Shown: positions 42,536-52,972 of the stretch, one piece after another | Layout: every line of letters begins with the position of its first letter | Position numbering within the stretch: the stretch's first letter is position 1 | Assembly: GCF_000755165.1 (NCBI RefSeq) | Contig: NC_025881.1 | Coordinates: forward strand, 964,526-1,028,525 | DNA length: 64,000 nt | Direction: 5' to 3' | Source of the DNA: Leishmania panamensis | Lineage: Eukaryota; Euglenozoa; Kinetoplastea; Trypanosomatida; Trypanosomatidae | Made by a program: the position numbers and the translations under genes | The notes under the pieces: model-generated | What the model was told of the DNA's origin: nothing | What the model saw: the letters and a program-made list of their open reading frames with translations, nothing else | Databases searched by the model: none

Positions 42536-44479
42536 TTACGTGTTTGGCTCCAGGAGGCGGGATACGTGCGAACGAGCCCCGGAAAGCGCTAGTTTCCCTT
42601 CCGGGGGCCGCAGCATCGCAATTGGGCCTCCGTATCGCTTCTCCTCCAGCGCCTGCAGCTCCTTCGTCAGTTCCAGTTTCTGTGGAGCAGGGTTGTCGGA
42701 AAGGGGATTCATGGATCCGGCAGTGGCGTAGTTGGCAAGTCGCACGCCCAACTGGCGACCGCCGTTGCGCTCGTAGTAGGCCTCACGACTTCCGAGGAAA
42801 GCCCACGGCGCTGGTTGCATGGCTGTGTCCACAATGTCGGGGAAGTACGGAATTGTGTAGGCCTTCAGAATAAACGCGAGCGGCTTGTCTGGCTCGTACT
42901 TGCCTTTCTGTGACGACTTACGAGCACCAATGTTGGGTCGGCGGAAGTACATATCGGCTCGTGGGGCAACGTACTGCGCCTGGAGAAGATAGGGGTTTTC
43001 AGGTGCCTCTGGGCAGCGCATGATGTTCGCCTTTGGATGCTTTGTAGGGATGACGTGGCGCGGCCATCGCAGCGGGTTGCGCCAGGGGCTTGTCGCATCT
43101 ACGTATTGAAGAAGCGGACGATTGCGTAGCGTCTTGACGACCCGCTCATACGCCATCTGCATCACGGGATCCTTGAACACGACAGGAATGTGTGTCGAGG
43201 ACGACGACGCGTCCAGCGCAGCACCTGCGCGAACAGCTGCTTCCTCCGACAGGGGCACGTTTTCGGCGAGCAACACCTCCTCGGTGCTCGAACTGGCAGC
43301 CGCCGTCGCAGCGGTAGAGCCTGCGCCGTCCTCCGTCGCTGCAAAGCCCGCGAACTCTGTTTCGCTATATCGAAGCTCCTCCTCTGTCGCGTCTACCACT
43401 GAGCCGGCATCCTTAGCTGCATCCATTGCGGCATCAACACTACTCATATCCAGCACGCCCTCCTCGCCGCGCTCTGTTAGCTGAAGCTCTGCATTCCAGT
43501 CTCGCGTTTCGTCGTCGACCTGCGATGGAGCGATGGCAAGTGGGCGAATCGTGCTCAGCTCTCTTTGGGAAAACAATCGAGCGGACAGCCGCTGCGCCTC
43601 TGTTAACGTGAGTCGCTCCGTCCGCAGTGCATGCACAGAGTTCATCACCATATCATACCGCAGCGTGTCGATGCCGCCCATGTGGAAGGCACTGGTTACC
43701 AACACCGGGTGGTGGATGTCGTGGTAGAGAAGCTCCTTGCGTACTTCTTCCATGTGCGCCGTCCGAATCGCTCGGTCATTGATCTGGTCCGCCTTGGTGA
43801 GGACAATCGTAAAGTTAGGCACCTCGCGTGCGAGGAACCGCACGAGATCGATATCCTGAATGTAGAGTCCGTGCTTGTAGTGAACGTCCATGCAGTAGTA
43901 GAGCATCTTCAGACTGGGCTGACACCGAGAGAAGTTGCGCAAGAGGACAGCGTGCTGCAGCACTGCTGTCCATGGCACTGATGTCCCGCCGAACCCCGGC
44001 AGATCCACAACGTTGAAAACGCCGCCCACATTGAAGAAGTTCATGGCGTCTCGGCGTAGGTGTCGATTGGAACGACCCACCTCACGCGGCGAGCGGAAGA
44101 GTGCCCGCAGCAATGACGTCTTGCCACACCGTTCTCGACCAGCGAGAGCGACTAGCGGTGTGGCAGGGTTGCCGTCAGGGACAAAGCCGACGTTCGTGGC
44201 GCTCGCCACATGACGGTGACCTTTGGAGAAGATCTGATCGGCTAACTGCACTAGAATCAAGTCGCGGCTACTCGTGACCTCCTTCACAGAACGCTGAACC
44301 TCGGCCTCCTTGTTTGCAATGTTGCGACGCCGCTGAAGGGTGCGCTCTCGTTGGCGATGCTTCAACTGCTGCCGCGCTGCCTCTATGGGCTTGTGTGTGT
44401 ACCGACTGCCAGGGCTATGGGTAGCGACTGAGTTGGTCAGTGATGCGCTGCATAGCCGCAAAAGAGAGCACGAATACAT
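42536..44479 (-). CDS. EngB/YihA-like GTPase, probably mitochondrial ribosome biogenesis
   Basis: 647 residues, ATG at 44479. The N-terminus (MYSCSLLRLCSASLTNSVAT) is suitable for mitochondrial import. A GTPase domain spans about 75-280: P-loop GRERCGKTSLL at 114-124 (G1), VVDLPGFGG at 157-165 (G3) and LTKAD at 227-231 (G4). The DLPGFG form of G3, the spacing and the small core resemble EngB/YihA, a GTPase that helps assemble the large ribosomal subunit in bacteria and organelles. The roughly 360-residue C-terminal extension, first acidic and Ala/Ser-rich (to about 430), then Pro/Arg/Tyr-rich with an LRNRPLLQYVDATSPWRNPLRWPRH-like region, is absent from bacterial EngB and could contact mitoribosomal proteins or rRNA (inference). 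Trypanosomatid mitoribosome factors commonly carry such extensions. Confidence 0.83.
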   Translation of the reverse strand: MYSCSLLRLCSASLTNSVATHSPGSRYTHKPIEAARQQLKHRQRERTLQRRRNIANKEAEVQRSVKEVTSSRDLILVQLADQIFSKGHRHVASATNVGFVPDGNPATPLVALAGRERCGKTSLLRALFRSPREVGRSNRHLRRDAMNFFNVGGVFNVVDLPGFGGTSVPWTAVLQHAVLLRNFSRCQPSLKMLYYCMDVHYKHGLYIQDIDLVRFLAREVPNFTIVLTKADQINDRAIRTAHMEEVRKELLYHDIHHPVLVTSAFHMGGIDTLRYDMVMNSVHALRTERLTLTEAQRLSARLFSQRELSTIRPLAIAPSQVDDETRDWNAELQLTERGEEGVLDMSSVDAAMDAAKDAGSVVDATEEELRYSETEFAGFAATEDGAGSTAATAAASSSTEEVLLAENVPLSEEAAVRAGAALDASSSSTHIPVVFKDPVMQMAYERVVKTLRNRPLLQYVDATSPWRNPLRWPRHVIPTKHPKANIMRCPEAPENPYLLQAQYVAPRADMYFRRPNIGARKSSQKGKYEPDKPLAFILKAYTIPYFPDIVDTAMQPAPWAFLGSREAYYERNGGRQLGVRLANYATAGSMNPLSDNPAPQKLELTKELQALEEKRYGGPIAMLRPPEGKLALSGARSHVSRLLEPNT

Positions 44480-45567
44480 GACGTAGAGGCGTCCTGTAGT
44501 GGCGTGTGTGCTTGGCTTTACGCAGCCTTGTCCTCGTCACTGTTGTAAGGCACCGCCTTGCTGGGGTGCGAGACATAAATGAGTGACTGGAAAGAAGCGG
44601 AGGAGAGGCAGTTATGGTGGGTGTATCAAGCAGGTTAGTGAACGTGGAAGTGAGCAGTACGTCAAACAGTAGTTCCACAGAGGGTGATCAAAGTGTGGCG
44701 ATGAGGAAGGCAAAAAAGATGACGGAGGAGTGGGAAGAGCATCGGTTTAGTCTCTTCCTTTGCCTTCGCGACCTTTCATAGCGGTGGTGGTAAGCTCGCA
44801 CAGCAAGAGCGAGGGAAGTGATGATGCGCATCACCTCAAGTCTAGTCACCGCAGACAATTTTTCAATTTCTCCACCATTTGCTGCCTTCGCGGCAAACTC
44901 TTATCGGAGGAGAAGGACGCAGAGAGGCAGTCATGTGCATTGCCGGTTTCATGTGAAACGCACACCCATACAGAAAAGATATGCACAAATCACTGGCTTT
45001 TCGCCTTGCCCATCCGTGCGTGCATGCAGTGGCATTTTAGCTGCGCTGCGCGTCATCCTTCCGTGTAACAGGAGTGAGAGCGCCAAAAATGCATGTTCAA
45101 GTGTGCACATCCACGGAACGGGTCCGTACTAGGCGGTGAGGCATGTAGAGACGCATTGGTGACCAGAGAGAGAGAGAAGGCCCTCATATGCTCACTCGAG
45201 CTTAGTGCACACCTACCTAGTTCACCTATGCGTGACTTCCGCGTGCACAACAGGGAAAACACAGAAAGAGAGGGGCAAATCTACGCGCACATCGACTGTA
45301 CATGTCGGAGGGGGAAAGAGTGAAGAACCGGCGAGAGGCAACGCCACAAGCAGCTGCCTTTGCCCTCATCCGCGAAGGCAACATGAAAGCGTCCATCTCA
45401 CTTATATATATATTTTTTTACATCTTTTTTTTTGCTTTTTTGTTCTTTTTTTTTTTTGCGCGCGCGTGTGTGGGCGCGCGTTCGCCTCTCTTCATAGGGC
45501 ACCTGCGCACCACCACACGACTTGACTGACGGCACGCGTCTCACAACCCACCTTCAGTCACATCACC
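44480..45567. other. Intergenic spacer
   Basis: 1.1 kb without a convincing gene. Includes T-rich runs with CGCGCG near 45408-45480, within the predicted 3' UTR of the Dpy-30/IQ protein gene. Confidence 0.5.
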
Positions 45568-48500
45568 CTAGAGTGCACCAAAGCACACGTAATGCTTGTC
45601 ATCCCAGCGGCGCAGTGCATTAGAGTACCGCCGGTGGACCACGTCTGGGCTTGACGTCTGCCACGGATCGATGTTCGCAATCCACTCGAGTGCAGCTGGC
45701 ACTGTACTCACAAAGGCGGCAAAAGCGCAGTTGCCCATCATACGCACCAGCACACCGCGGCTGCTTAGAGATGCCCCAGTCGGGATAAAGCTGGAGTGTG
45801 AGTGCCAGAGGTAGTAATCAAGCAACACCAGCAGCGCGTACTGCTCCGCTAATTGGGTTGCGCGAACAATGGCGTGTGACGGCGCTGTTGCCGCTTCCGC
45901 CTCCTCTATAGCCAAGCACAGGCTCGCAAGCAGGTTGAGCTGTGGGAGCGGCGCACAGCTCATGAGTTGTGAAACGTGCTGTATTGCAACTTGTACCGGC
46001 GTGCACTGCACCGCCGCTCGTGAGGCAGAAGGGGTGAGCAGCGCCGCCTCTAGTACCTCATGAAAGGTTGAAAGAAACGACACACGCGCGTCATTCGCCA
46101 CGCCGCCGTGCTGTGCGACAGGGGAGACGGCGGGTGCTATGGTTGCCTTGCTTTTCGACCAGGTGGATATGTCGCGCGTGTCGTGCAGCCGGAACACAAG
46201 GAGCGCGGCGGCAAGCGCGTAGAAGCCCTGCGACGGCAAATCAACAGCCAGCACCAGGGAGGGCGCGTGGGTCTCTCGCTGCAGAGTCTCGGCAACGCGG
46301 TCGAGAAATGCATCGAGTCGTTTGAGGACTGTGGGGCCACCAAAGAAGCGCATGGAGATGCGCGTGTGCCGGAATGAAATCTCTGGGAGTGCGGCACTCA
46401 CCTCCTTGGCAACATCGTCTGCTGTGAGAACTTGAAGGGCGCATTCCTCAAGCTCCTCAGCTGCCTTCAACTGGACGTTCGCCGGGACAGCTAAAGAGTG
46501 CGCCATGGGTCTAGTGGTCGGCAACGCGGGTGACGGCATGATGCGGCCCCAGCCCACTGTGCCGTCACTGGTCCTTGGTAAGGTGGCAATGGACGAGGTG
46601 CGCGACCCGCCACACCACGTTGCTGACACACTTTCTTGTCCCACCGCCTCCAGGTGCTCAGGGCTTTGAACAGAAAAGCACTGCGGCGTGACGGTTGCAG
46701 ACAAACTCCCGCTGTCCTCCAAGCAGGGAATGCTGCCCTCCTTACCAGTCTTCTCGCACTGATCGGCCGCGCCGCCCCGGTGGGGTGCCTGCAACACCTC
46801 CCTTAACAGGGTGGCTGACGGCAACACTGTTGTGAAGGCACCATCGACCACGCTGGCCTTCCGCGTGCGTGCCGTGTAGTACACCATGTTACTCTTGCTG
46901 GAGAGGCTTTCGCAAATGTGGTGTTTCAGGCCGACGTCTGCAGCGCGAGCGAGGTCACCCCGCACCCACTCCTGCACCACTGAGGCGACCTGCACAGCCA
47001 GTGCGGACGATGTCAAGCTGCCACCGGCAGTGGCATCTTCTGTGGCGTGTGCACCAGTCAGCTGTTGTGAGCCAGCAGCAAGACGAGGTACAAATGAGTC
47101 ATAAGCCGGAACACCTTCGACACACTGCGTATCGAAGCGCGGTACCGCAGCCACCGGTGTACCATCAACGCAGCAAAGCGGAAAATTAGCTATGGTCATC
47201 CACTCAACAGAGGGTGCGGGTGCGTCAGCTCCACGGTTACCCACGCTTTCCAGCATCATTGTCACCACCTGTACCCACTCGTCGCGAGCGAGTAGTGGTT
47301 CCGGTGAAATGTAAAGGTGAGGTGCAACCTTCCACACTGTCGAGGCTGCTAACGTTCCCGCAGGCGCGGCGATCTTGTTTGCTGACAGAGAGCATGGCAC
47401 AATCAATACACACTCGTTGGCAGCGAGCTGGCTTTGCACAACAAGGCTCATCGAGCGCTCTGTTGCGTTGGGGTTTCCGGTCCTTTGTCGGCTACGGGTG
47501 CCGTGTTGCCACGTCTCCTGGACTGCATTGGCTGACGTAGTCTGCATCGCCCGAACGAGCAGGGAGCACATGTGTGGGGTGGAGAGCCACCCGAGCACAC
47601 TGGCGTGGGACTGACGCATGTAGGCAGAGAATGACCTCTGCAACCCGCTCGGCTGACGCTGTCGCAGCTCTGCGTAAGCCACGTGAAAAAGATTGAGGCA
47701 CACAGACTTGATTCCGTCATAGGCTCGACGCTGCAGCACTGACATGCCAGGGCTGTCCAAGAGAAGCTGCACGCTTCCGTGAAGCGAAGTGCATTGCGCG
47801 AGTGCGAGATAGTCTATCAAGCGCTGAAACAAATTTAAGTGCAATCGCGGCTGCGTCGCCCTCCAGGGTGGGAGTAGCAACTCCTCCTGCACCCAGCCTT
47901 CCCTCACGTACCCTCCGATGTCGGTGATAGCGCCTGACTTCTCCGTGTCGTCACGGCTTTCGTGGCGTTGCACTGGACGGTAGATCCAGCAGCGGCGGCT
48001 TTCCGGAGGAAGAGAAGTGACATAATTACCCCAAAGAGAGCCGAAGGTGTCGCCCTCGCGGACAAGACGCTCGAGGCAGGCGCTCAAGAGAGGAGGAAGG
48101 ATGGGTCCTTCAGGCCAATGGGCCGGCGTGGCATCTTTCAAGCTCTTCTGTAGAGGTGGGTTGCTGACGGATGTACTAGCGGAACTATGAAGCGCGTTGT
48201 GCGCCTCTTGGTAGCCGCGGCGCGCGCGGTAGCCACGATAAACGGACTGAATGAGCGTTGCCGCCGCGTGCTCGAGGCGGCGAATGACAACAAGGAACAC
48301 GTCATCCTCTGCTTGGTGCGCTGCATCGTAGTTCAACAAACCACGTTTGGCAAATTTTGCAGGCATACGCTTATCACCCCCCGAAGCGGGGACAGCAGCT
48401 ACCAGCGTGGCAGCAGTAGGTTTCTCCGTAGCGCAGCTTGGCGCCGCACTTTCGGCGGGAGAGGTAGACACGGTGTCTTCGTCAGCCTGGGTCTTGGTCT

Positions 48501-49605
48501 CGATGGAGGAAGCTAGCTTCACTGATGAGTTTATTGGGCGTGCTGCGCCGGCGTAAATTTGGCGCCGCTCCTGGACCTTTGCCCAGTACTCCATCACGAA
48601 CGCATATGTGTAGGTCCGTTTCCGCTCCAGCTGGGCGGTGCGAAAGGCCTGCAGGGATGCTCGCTGCGCCGCTTCATAGAGAGGGCCGTAGCTGGCGAGC
48701 AGTCGTGCGTAGGTCAGGCGCGCTGTGTCCGGTTTGTAGGATACAAGAAGAACGGCTGGTAGGGTCCAGCGAGGCGAATGGGTGGGGCATTGTGCTGGGG
48801 TGGGGTCTATAGTCTGCATCGCCTTCTGCAGGGCGTCATCAAGCGTATCAAAGTTGACCAGGTAGTCCACTTGAAGCGAAGGAATAAAGTTAACTTGCAC
48901 CGTAGCCACCGCCTCAGCGGCCGCCGCGCGAATCGTCGTGTAAAAGTCACTCACTTTCCCAGCTCCCAGAGCTCCCTGCAATGCTGTGAGGCATGGTGGC
49001 ATCGCCTGGGCAGCAGACCTGCCAGTAGCGCACGCGCAGCGGTACGCCACGCCCTCGTAGAAGAACGCAGCAGAAGTCGGAGTAGGGCACTCGACGAAGA
49101 GCACAAGTGGCGCCGTTGGATCAATCATATGAAGCTGCCGTAGAGCAGAGGCAACCTCATACGATGAAATTGCTTCTCGATACAGCACTACTGGAAAAAC
49201 AGACGCCGGTGCTGTGGTTTTTGCCGCCGGCAGCGTGCCTTCGGCGCGGCAGAAATCGTGTGCCAGTGGATGCAATTCGTACCTCACGCCGTTCTCCAGG
49301 CGGACTGAAGGCGGGGCCACCCAGTGAAGGCGCCTCGAGGGTGCGTCTTGCGTGTGCTCCCCTTGCACCTCAGCAGCCACAGGGGCATCATCGCTAGCGA
49401 CAACCTGCTCGCTCAGGTATCGCAGGGACTGCGCTAAAAATCGAATTGGGTCTCGTGGCTTGTTGTGGAGGCACTTCTCAAGGCTGAGGCGCACTTTATC
49501 CCCGAGATAGAGATCCATGTATCTGGCAGCATCTGCCGCTGAGCCTGTCTTGGGCAGCGATGATGGGGGTGGCTCCACGCCAGCCGGCGAGGGTACACCC
49601 GGCAT
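45568..49605 (-). CDS. Large protein with N-terminal Dpy-30-like motif and an IQ motif, 1345 residues
   Basis: ATG at 49605 (the frame extends eight codons to a TTG). Residues about 28-68 (ARYMDLYLGDKVRLSLEKCL, then RPxDPIxFLAxSLxYL) match the Dpy-30/RIIa-like dimerisation helix pair, which docks onto amphipathic anchoring helices and is common in axonemal proteins. An IQ motif (ATLIQSVYRGYRARRGYQ) near 450-470 should bind calmodulin or a related EF-hand protein. The long remainder contains several Ala/Ser-rich folded blocks. One near 1150-1210 (SLVLAVDLPSQGFYALAAALL) is faintly like the pseudo-phosphatase P-loop region of paladin-type proteins, without the CX5R catalytic sequence; this is weak. 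Dpy-30 plus IQ suggests a flagellar or axonemal role (inference). No membrane segment is visible. Confidence 0.8.
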   Translation of the reverse strand: MPGVPSPAGVEPPPSSLPKTGSAADAARYMDLYLGDKVRLSLEKCLHNKPRDPIRFLAQSLRYLSEQVVASDDAPVAAEVQGEHTQDAPSRRLHWVAPPSVRLENGVRYELHPLAHDFCRAEGTLPAAKTTAPASVFPVVLYREAISSYEVASALRQLHMIDPTAPLVLFVECPTPTSAAFFYEGVAYRCACATGRSAAQAMPPCLTALQGALGAGKVSDFYTTIRAAAAEAVATVQVNFIPSLQVDYLVNFDTLDDALQKAMQTIDPTPAQCPTHSPRWTLPAVLLVSYKPDTARLTYARLLASYGPLYEAAQRASLQAFRTAQLERKRTYTYAFVMEYWAKVQERRQIYAGAARPINSSVKLASSIETKTQADEDTVSTSPAESAAPSCATEKPTAATLVAAVPASGGDKRMPAKFAKRGLLNYDAAHQAEDDVFLVVIRRLEHAAATLIQSVYRGYRARRGYQEAHNALHSSASTSVSNPPLQKSLKDATPAHWPEGPILPPLLSACLERLVREGDTFGSLWGNYVTSLPPESRRCWIYRPVQRHESRDDTEKSGAITDIGGYVREGWVQEELLLPPWRATQPRLHLNLFQRLIDYLALAQCTSLHGSVQLLLDSPGMSVLQRRAYDGIKSVCLNLFHVAYAELRQRQPSGLQRSFSAYMRQSHASVLGWLSTPHMCSLLVRAMQTTSANAVQETWQHGTRSRQRTGNPNATERSMSLVVQSQLAANECVLIVPCSLSANKIAAPAGTLAASTVWKVAPHLYISPEPLLARDEWVQVVTMMLESVGNRGADAPAPSVEWMTIANFPLCCVDGTPVAAVPRFDTQCVEGVPAYDSFVPRLAAGSQQLTGAHATEDATAGGSLTSSALAVQVASVVQEWVRGDLARAADVGLKHHICESLSSKSNMVYYTARTRKASVVDGAFTTVLPSATLLREVLQAPHRGGAADQCEKTGKEGSIPCLEDSGSLSATVTPQCFSVQSPEHLEAVGQESVSATWCGGSRTSSIATLPRTSDGTVGWGRIMPSPALPTTRPMAHSLAVPANVQLKAAEELEECALQVLTADDVAKEVSAALPEISFRHTRISMRFFGGPTVLKRLDAFLDRVAETLQRETHAPSLVLAVDLPSQGFYALAAALLVFRLHDTRDISTWSKSKATIAPAVSPVAQHGGVANDARVSFLSTFHEVLEAALLTPSASRAAVQCTPVQVAIQHVSQLMSCAPLPQLNLLASLCLAIEEAEAATAPSHAIVRATQLAEQYALLVLLDYYLWHSHSSFIPTGASLSSRGVLVRMMGNCAFAAFVSTVPAALEWIANIDPWQTSSPDVVHRRYSNALRRWDDKHYVCFGAL

Positions 49606-50313
49606 AAGTGCAAGGATGAGGAAATACAAGCAAGAGAGGCACGGCTCAGCAGCTCCTTCACGATGAAAGTCCTGCGCGCAGCAAATGAAGTAGTGCCATC
49701 AAAAGGGCCAACAGAAGTGCAATAGGGACGTGAAAGAGAAAAGGAGAAAAAAGGACATCGTTGTACGTTTTTCTTTCTTTCGAAAACGCCCATTACTTTC
49801 CAAGTGCCCAGCTTCGTGTCAGTTGCCCTGCTTCAACTGCTCATTTGCGTTGTTGGAATGCTCTAATGCAGGCCCAGGGAAAGTGAACCATCACCAGAAC
49901 TGCACTACGTATCTCCAACGTAGAGTATTACCTCTTCAATGTCTGCACTACAAGAGATGCCAAGAACGATCAATTTTCCTTTTTCCTACACCATCTCAAA
50001 TTCAACAAATCAAAAAAAACTCTCTGGTCCTCAATACCCCCGTTTCTGGAGGCGCCTGCCTGTCTATATCGCAATAAATAAAACCACCCATCTCTCAGCA
50101 CTACCCAACTCTCAGATGAGCAAACAACAACAAAAAAATAAAACATAAGCAGCAAAACTGATGAAAATGCAAGCTAAAACTAAAAAACACATTCGTATCA
50201 AACACGCAACTCAGCGGAGAGCCAACCGAGCATAGAAAACAAATCTCTTCAAACATCACGCAGCTCATGGAAATACCAAGACAACGTTTCGCTTGCCCGT
50301 ATACCCATTACCA

Positions 50314-50342
<29 letters not shown>
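49606..50342. other. Spacer left of element B copy 1
   Basis: A/T-rich sequence without a gene, ending in a CA microsatellite (about 50315-50344) directly joined to element B. Very low G+C (about 50000-50260) contrasts sharply with the adjoining element. Confidence 0.55.

Positions 50343-50344
<2 letters not shown>
50315..50344. repeat. CA microsatellite abutting element B copy 1
   Basis: About fifteen CA units leading directly into the CAGAAGTCAGCAG left end of element B. Confidence 0.9.
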
Positions 50345-50347
<3 letters not shown>

Positions 50348-51129
50348 GTCAGCAGTCCCACACGCGCGCAGCGCCGCACTCCTGCGTCCGCCGCCTCGCA
50401 CCACGGCAGGGACCTCGCCGCCCAGGAGGAGCCCACCCGCCCACCTGCCGTCGAGCCGGGCCACGCGTCTTGCAGGCTCTCTCCGGGTGGTGGTGGGTCT
50501 AGGTGCATGCGGGGGAGGGGAGGGGGCACAAGGAGCAAGTCGGCCGGCCTCAGACCAGCGCCCTCTGCTACACGGGGGTGCCCTGCCTGCGCTGTGGCGC
50601 GGCCACTCTCCACGCTGGAGTCTCGTGGAAGCGGCGCTGTGATTTGGGGCACCCGGCACCCGGCACTTGTGCCTCGCCGCCAGCTCGGCCGAATGGGGGG
50701 AGACGCCACCCCATCTCGCACGCACGCACAGTGGAGCTGAGCGGCGCAGGTCGCCCCGCGCCACTCGCGCCTGCCCTCTGCTCACCTCCGCATGCCCCTG
50801 CTCGCGGGCGCTGCCACGGGTCTGTGGCGGCAGCGGCATTCCGCCCCACACTGAGCACGCGCGCACAGCGACACCCACCCGACAGGGGAAGCCCATGCAG
50901 CACGCGCGCGCGAGGTCCGTTATCAACCTCACCGTGTGCACGGCCATTGCGGGCCATGCCGGGCACTACGTCAGGTCCGACGCCCTCATTGGCACACACA
51001 GGTGCGGCTACCGCAGTGCTAGCAGAGCAGCAGGCAGCGCGCCATCTGCGCTCCACGTTGTCGCTGCTACTCACGCACTGCTGCAGGAACCCAAGGCAGG
51101 AGCAAGTGTCTGTGCACAACTGGGAGTGG
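50343..51129 (-). mobile_element. Dispersed GC-rich element B, copy 1
   Basis: 787 bp; I found no difference from 56065-56851 after line-by-line comparison, and the copies have the same length and orientation. The left edge abuts a CA microsatellite in both copies; on the right, matching stops after CTGGGAGTGG. It is very rich in G+C and CpG. In the direction of local transcription it ends in a (TG)n tail, which recalls short retroposons ending in a simple-sequence tail. Long open frames run through on both strands, a side effect of G+C richness; one plus frame has a CxxC pair (VPCLRCGAATLH) but no recognisable domain. No target-site duplication is visible. Confidence 0.8.
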
Positions 51130-51245
51130 GAAGCCTTCTGTCATCTTGTGAGCCCAGCCTCCTTGTTCTTTGGAGTATGCCCAGTGGTCACGCATAGAGG
51201 TCTTCTCTATGGGTGACGCAGCGTGTACCAAAGTTTCTGGGGATA

Positions 51246-51725
51246 TCACCGTGGTACTAGTGACCAAGGTCTCATTTTATAATTCTTGAAGTAGCTATCG
51301 ACTTTTCTGGCAGTGCCATTCTGCACGGAGTTACAGTTCGTTGCTGGGTCTACTTCACGGCGCTCTAAGGCACAGCGAGGGAGTGGTGCACGCGATGGGC
51401 TGGTAGTGCCATCATTGGTGCGAAAACTACGCCGCGATGTACCATCCTCCACCATAGTTGGGCCCGTGTTAAGCACAGTGGGGAAAGTCAAGAAGTTCTT
51501 CACACAGGCAACACTTGTTTGTATGCCTCTGCCGACCTACTTGTCTTTGAAGGGCGTCCTGTACCACGTCCATGACATCAACCGCGGCCCGACAGCTTGC
51601 AGTAAAGGGTGCCCCGGAAAGCTCTTGTCGCTGAGCATGCGAGAATGCTACTCGTCACGGAGTATCTCTGCCTCTTCTGACTGGAGAGTGCCTCGTACCG
51701 GAGCATCTTCGTTTTCAGGAAAACA
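51246..51725 (-). pseudogene. Probable decayed protein gene with two in-frame stops
   Basis: One minus-strand frame reads like ordinary protein for about 155 codons: PENEDAPVRGTLQSEEAEIL, a stop at 51648-51650, then SRMLSDKSFPGHPLLQAVGP and MSWTWYRTPFKDK, a second stop at 51537-51539, then SVACVKNFLTFPTVLNTGPT and a charged Ser/Arg-rich tail ending at a stop at 51246-51248. The acidic start and mixed composition differ from the surrounding spacer, whose translations are simple-sequence-like. The orientation agrees with all genes here. I do not recognise the family. It sits 117 bp from the right end of element B copy 1, so insertion could have accompanied its decay (inference). An unremarkable noncoding explanation remains possible. 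Confidence 0.35.
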
Positions 51726-52445
51726 AAAAAGACACCGCCACTTGTATATGTCTAAACACTGCATTCACGCACATACAGAGAGAGAGAGACTCGTGCACTC
51801 CATAACAGAGAGAAGCGCTGTCACGCTTCCCCTCTCGTGTGCGCGTGAGCCATCAAACTTATACGGCCACAAGTCATAGAGGCACGCTGACAAGAGAAAT
51901 AGCGCGCGTGAGGCGGTGCGAGCCAGAAAAAATGAAAAAGAACGAAAAAGGCGCACCACCATCGTCGCTGAATCCCTCCACTCAGCGTCTCCACGAAATA
52001 AACAAAACCACCACGAAAAGTGTAAGGAAAACGCAGAATCTTCTTCAATTGTGTCTGCATCACTCGTTAGCAGCCACGTTCCTCGCGGCAGCTTCCTCAC
52101 ATGTCTGAGTTACGGTTTCATCTGAGAAGCAGGGAAACCCAAACAGCAACAACAGAAAAAAAAGAACGTTTCGACACACGAGAAAGTCGGTAAGCATCGC
52201 AGCAAAGTAGGAGAGGCCAGCGCCATCGAGGCTTGTCAGTTTCCCTTTTTTTCTTCTCACAGCTGCGGTCTGGGTGCCCGCGGAACAACAAAATCACTTC
52301 TCCTTCGTTTCTCTCTGCCGTTCGCCCACTTACAGCCTCCCGTGTACACACACACACACGCAGGACAAACGTGTCGGCCCGCCAGCTTAGCGCAAGTGCA
52401 AGACAAGTTTCCATGTCGCAGGGAGCTTCTTTTTCTCTGAGTGTG
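51726..52445. other. Spacer between the decayed gene and element A copy 2
   Basis: About 700 bp with no gene seen; A-rich and pyrimidine-rich stretches and a short CA run near 52347-52360. Confidence 0.5.
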
Positions 52446-52972
52446 TCGACTTCCACACAACACACGAGCTCAAGCTCCGCTCTGCTCCCTCCCCCCTCAG
52501 CCGCTCACAGAGACCCATCGCGTCGTGCACAGCGGTGGTGGACACGAGCGATACAGCAACGCACCGACTCCGCCATCGCCCCACAGGTCCCAGCCTTAAG
52601 GTCCACCCAGGCCCTCGCCTCGCATGTCGCCACCTGGGGCACCCGCCTCGGCGGGGCGCGCCGGCGCCGCACGCCAGTGGTCAGCGAGGACCGGGCAAGG
52701 CACCTTCGAGGCATCCTGACACGTCGCCCGTCGTATGAATCGGCACAAGCATGCTCGCTGTCAAATGCCGCGCCGACGCAACGCCATCCAGGACCTGGCC
52801 GCCGACATCCGTAGCGCTCGATCTCCCTGGCCTTCCCTGCAGCGGAGGTACATGGCCCCGGCACGGGCAGCGAGAGAGCGCGCGCGCGAGAGCAGGGGCT
52901 GCCTGGCCTTCCCCAGAGCGCGGGGGTACTGGGCCCCGATGCCACGCACCGAGGTGTGCCGCGGCATTAGGG
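52446..52972 (-). mobile_element. Dispersed GC-rich element A, copy 2
   Basis: 527 bp, same length and orientation as 30491-31017 with about five substitutions. The right edge falls after GCATTAGGG, with unrelated sequence beyond it. It lies 177 bp past the stop codon of the MFS transporter gene, almost exactly the distance seen for copy 1 after the acyl-CoA dehydrogenase stop (166 bp). No domain is recognised in any frame; the longest minus frame (146 residues) is the same in both copies apart from substitutions. Confidence 0.8.

Noticed and set aside
30491..52972. Elements A and B as copies of one sequence
   Set aside because: Both are GC-rich and CpG-rich, but I found no shared stretch beyond short low-complexity CGCGCG runs.
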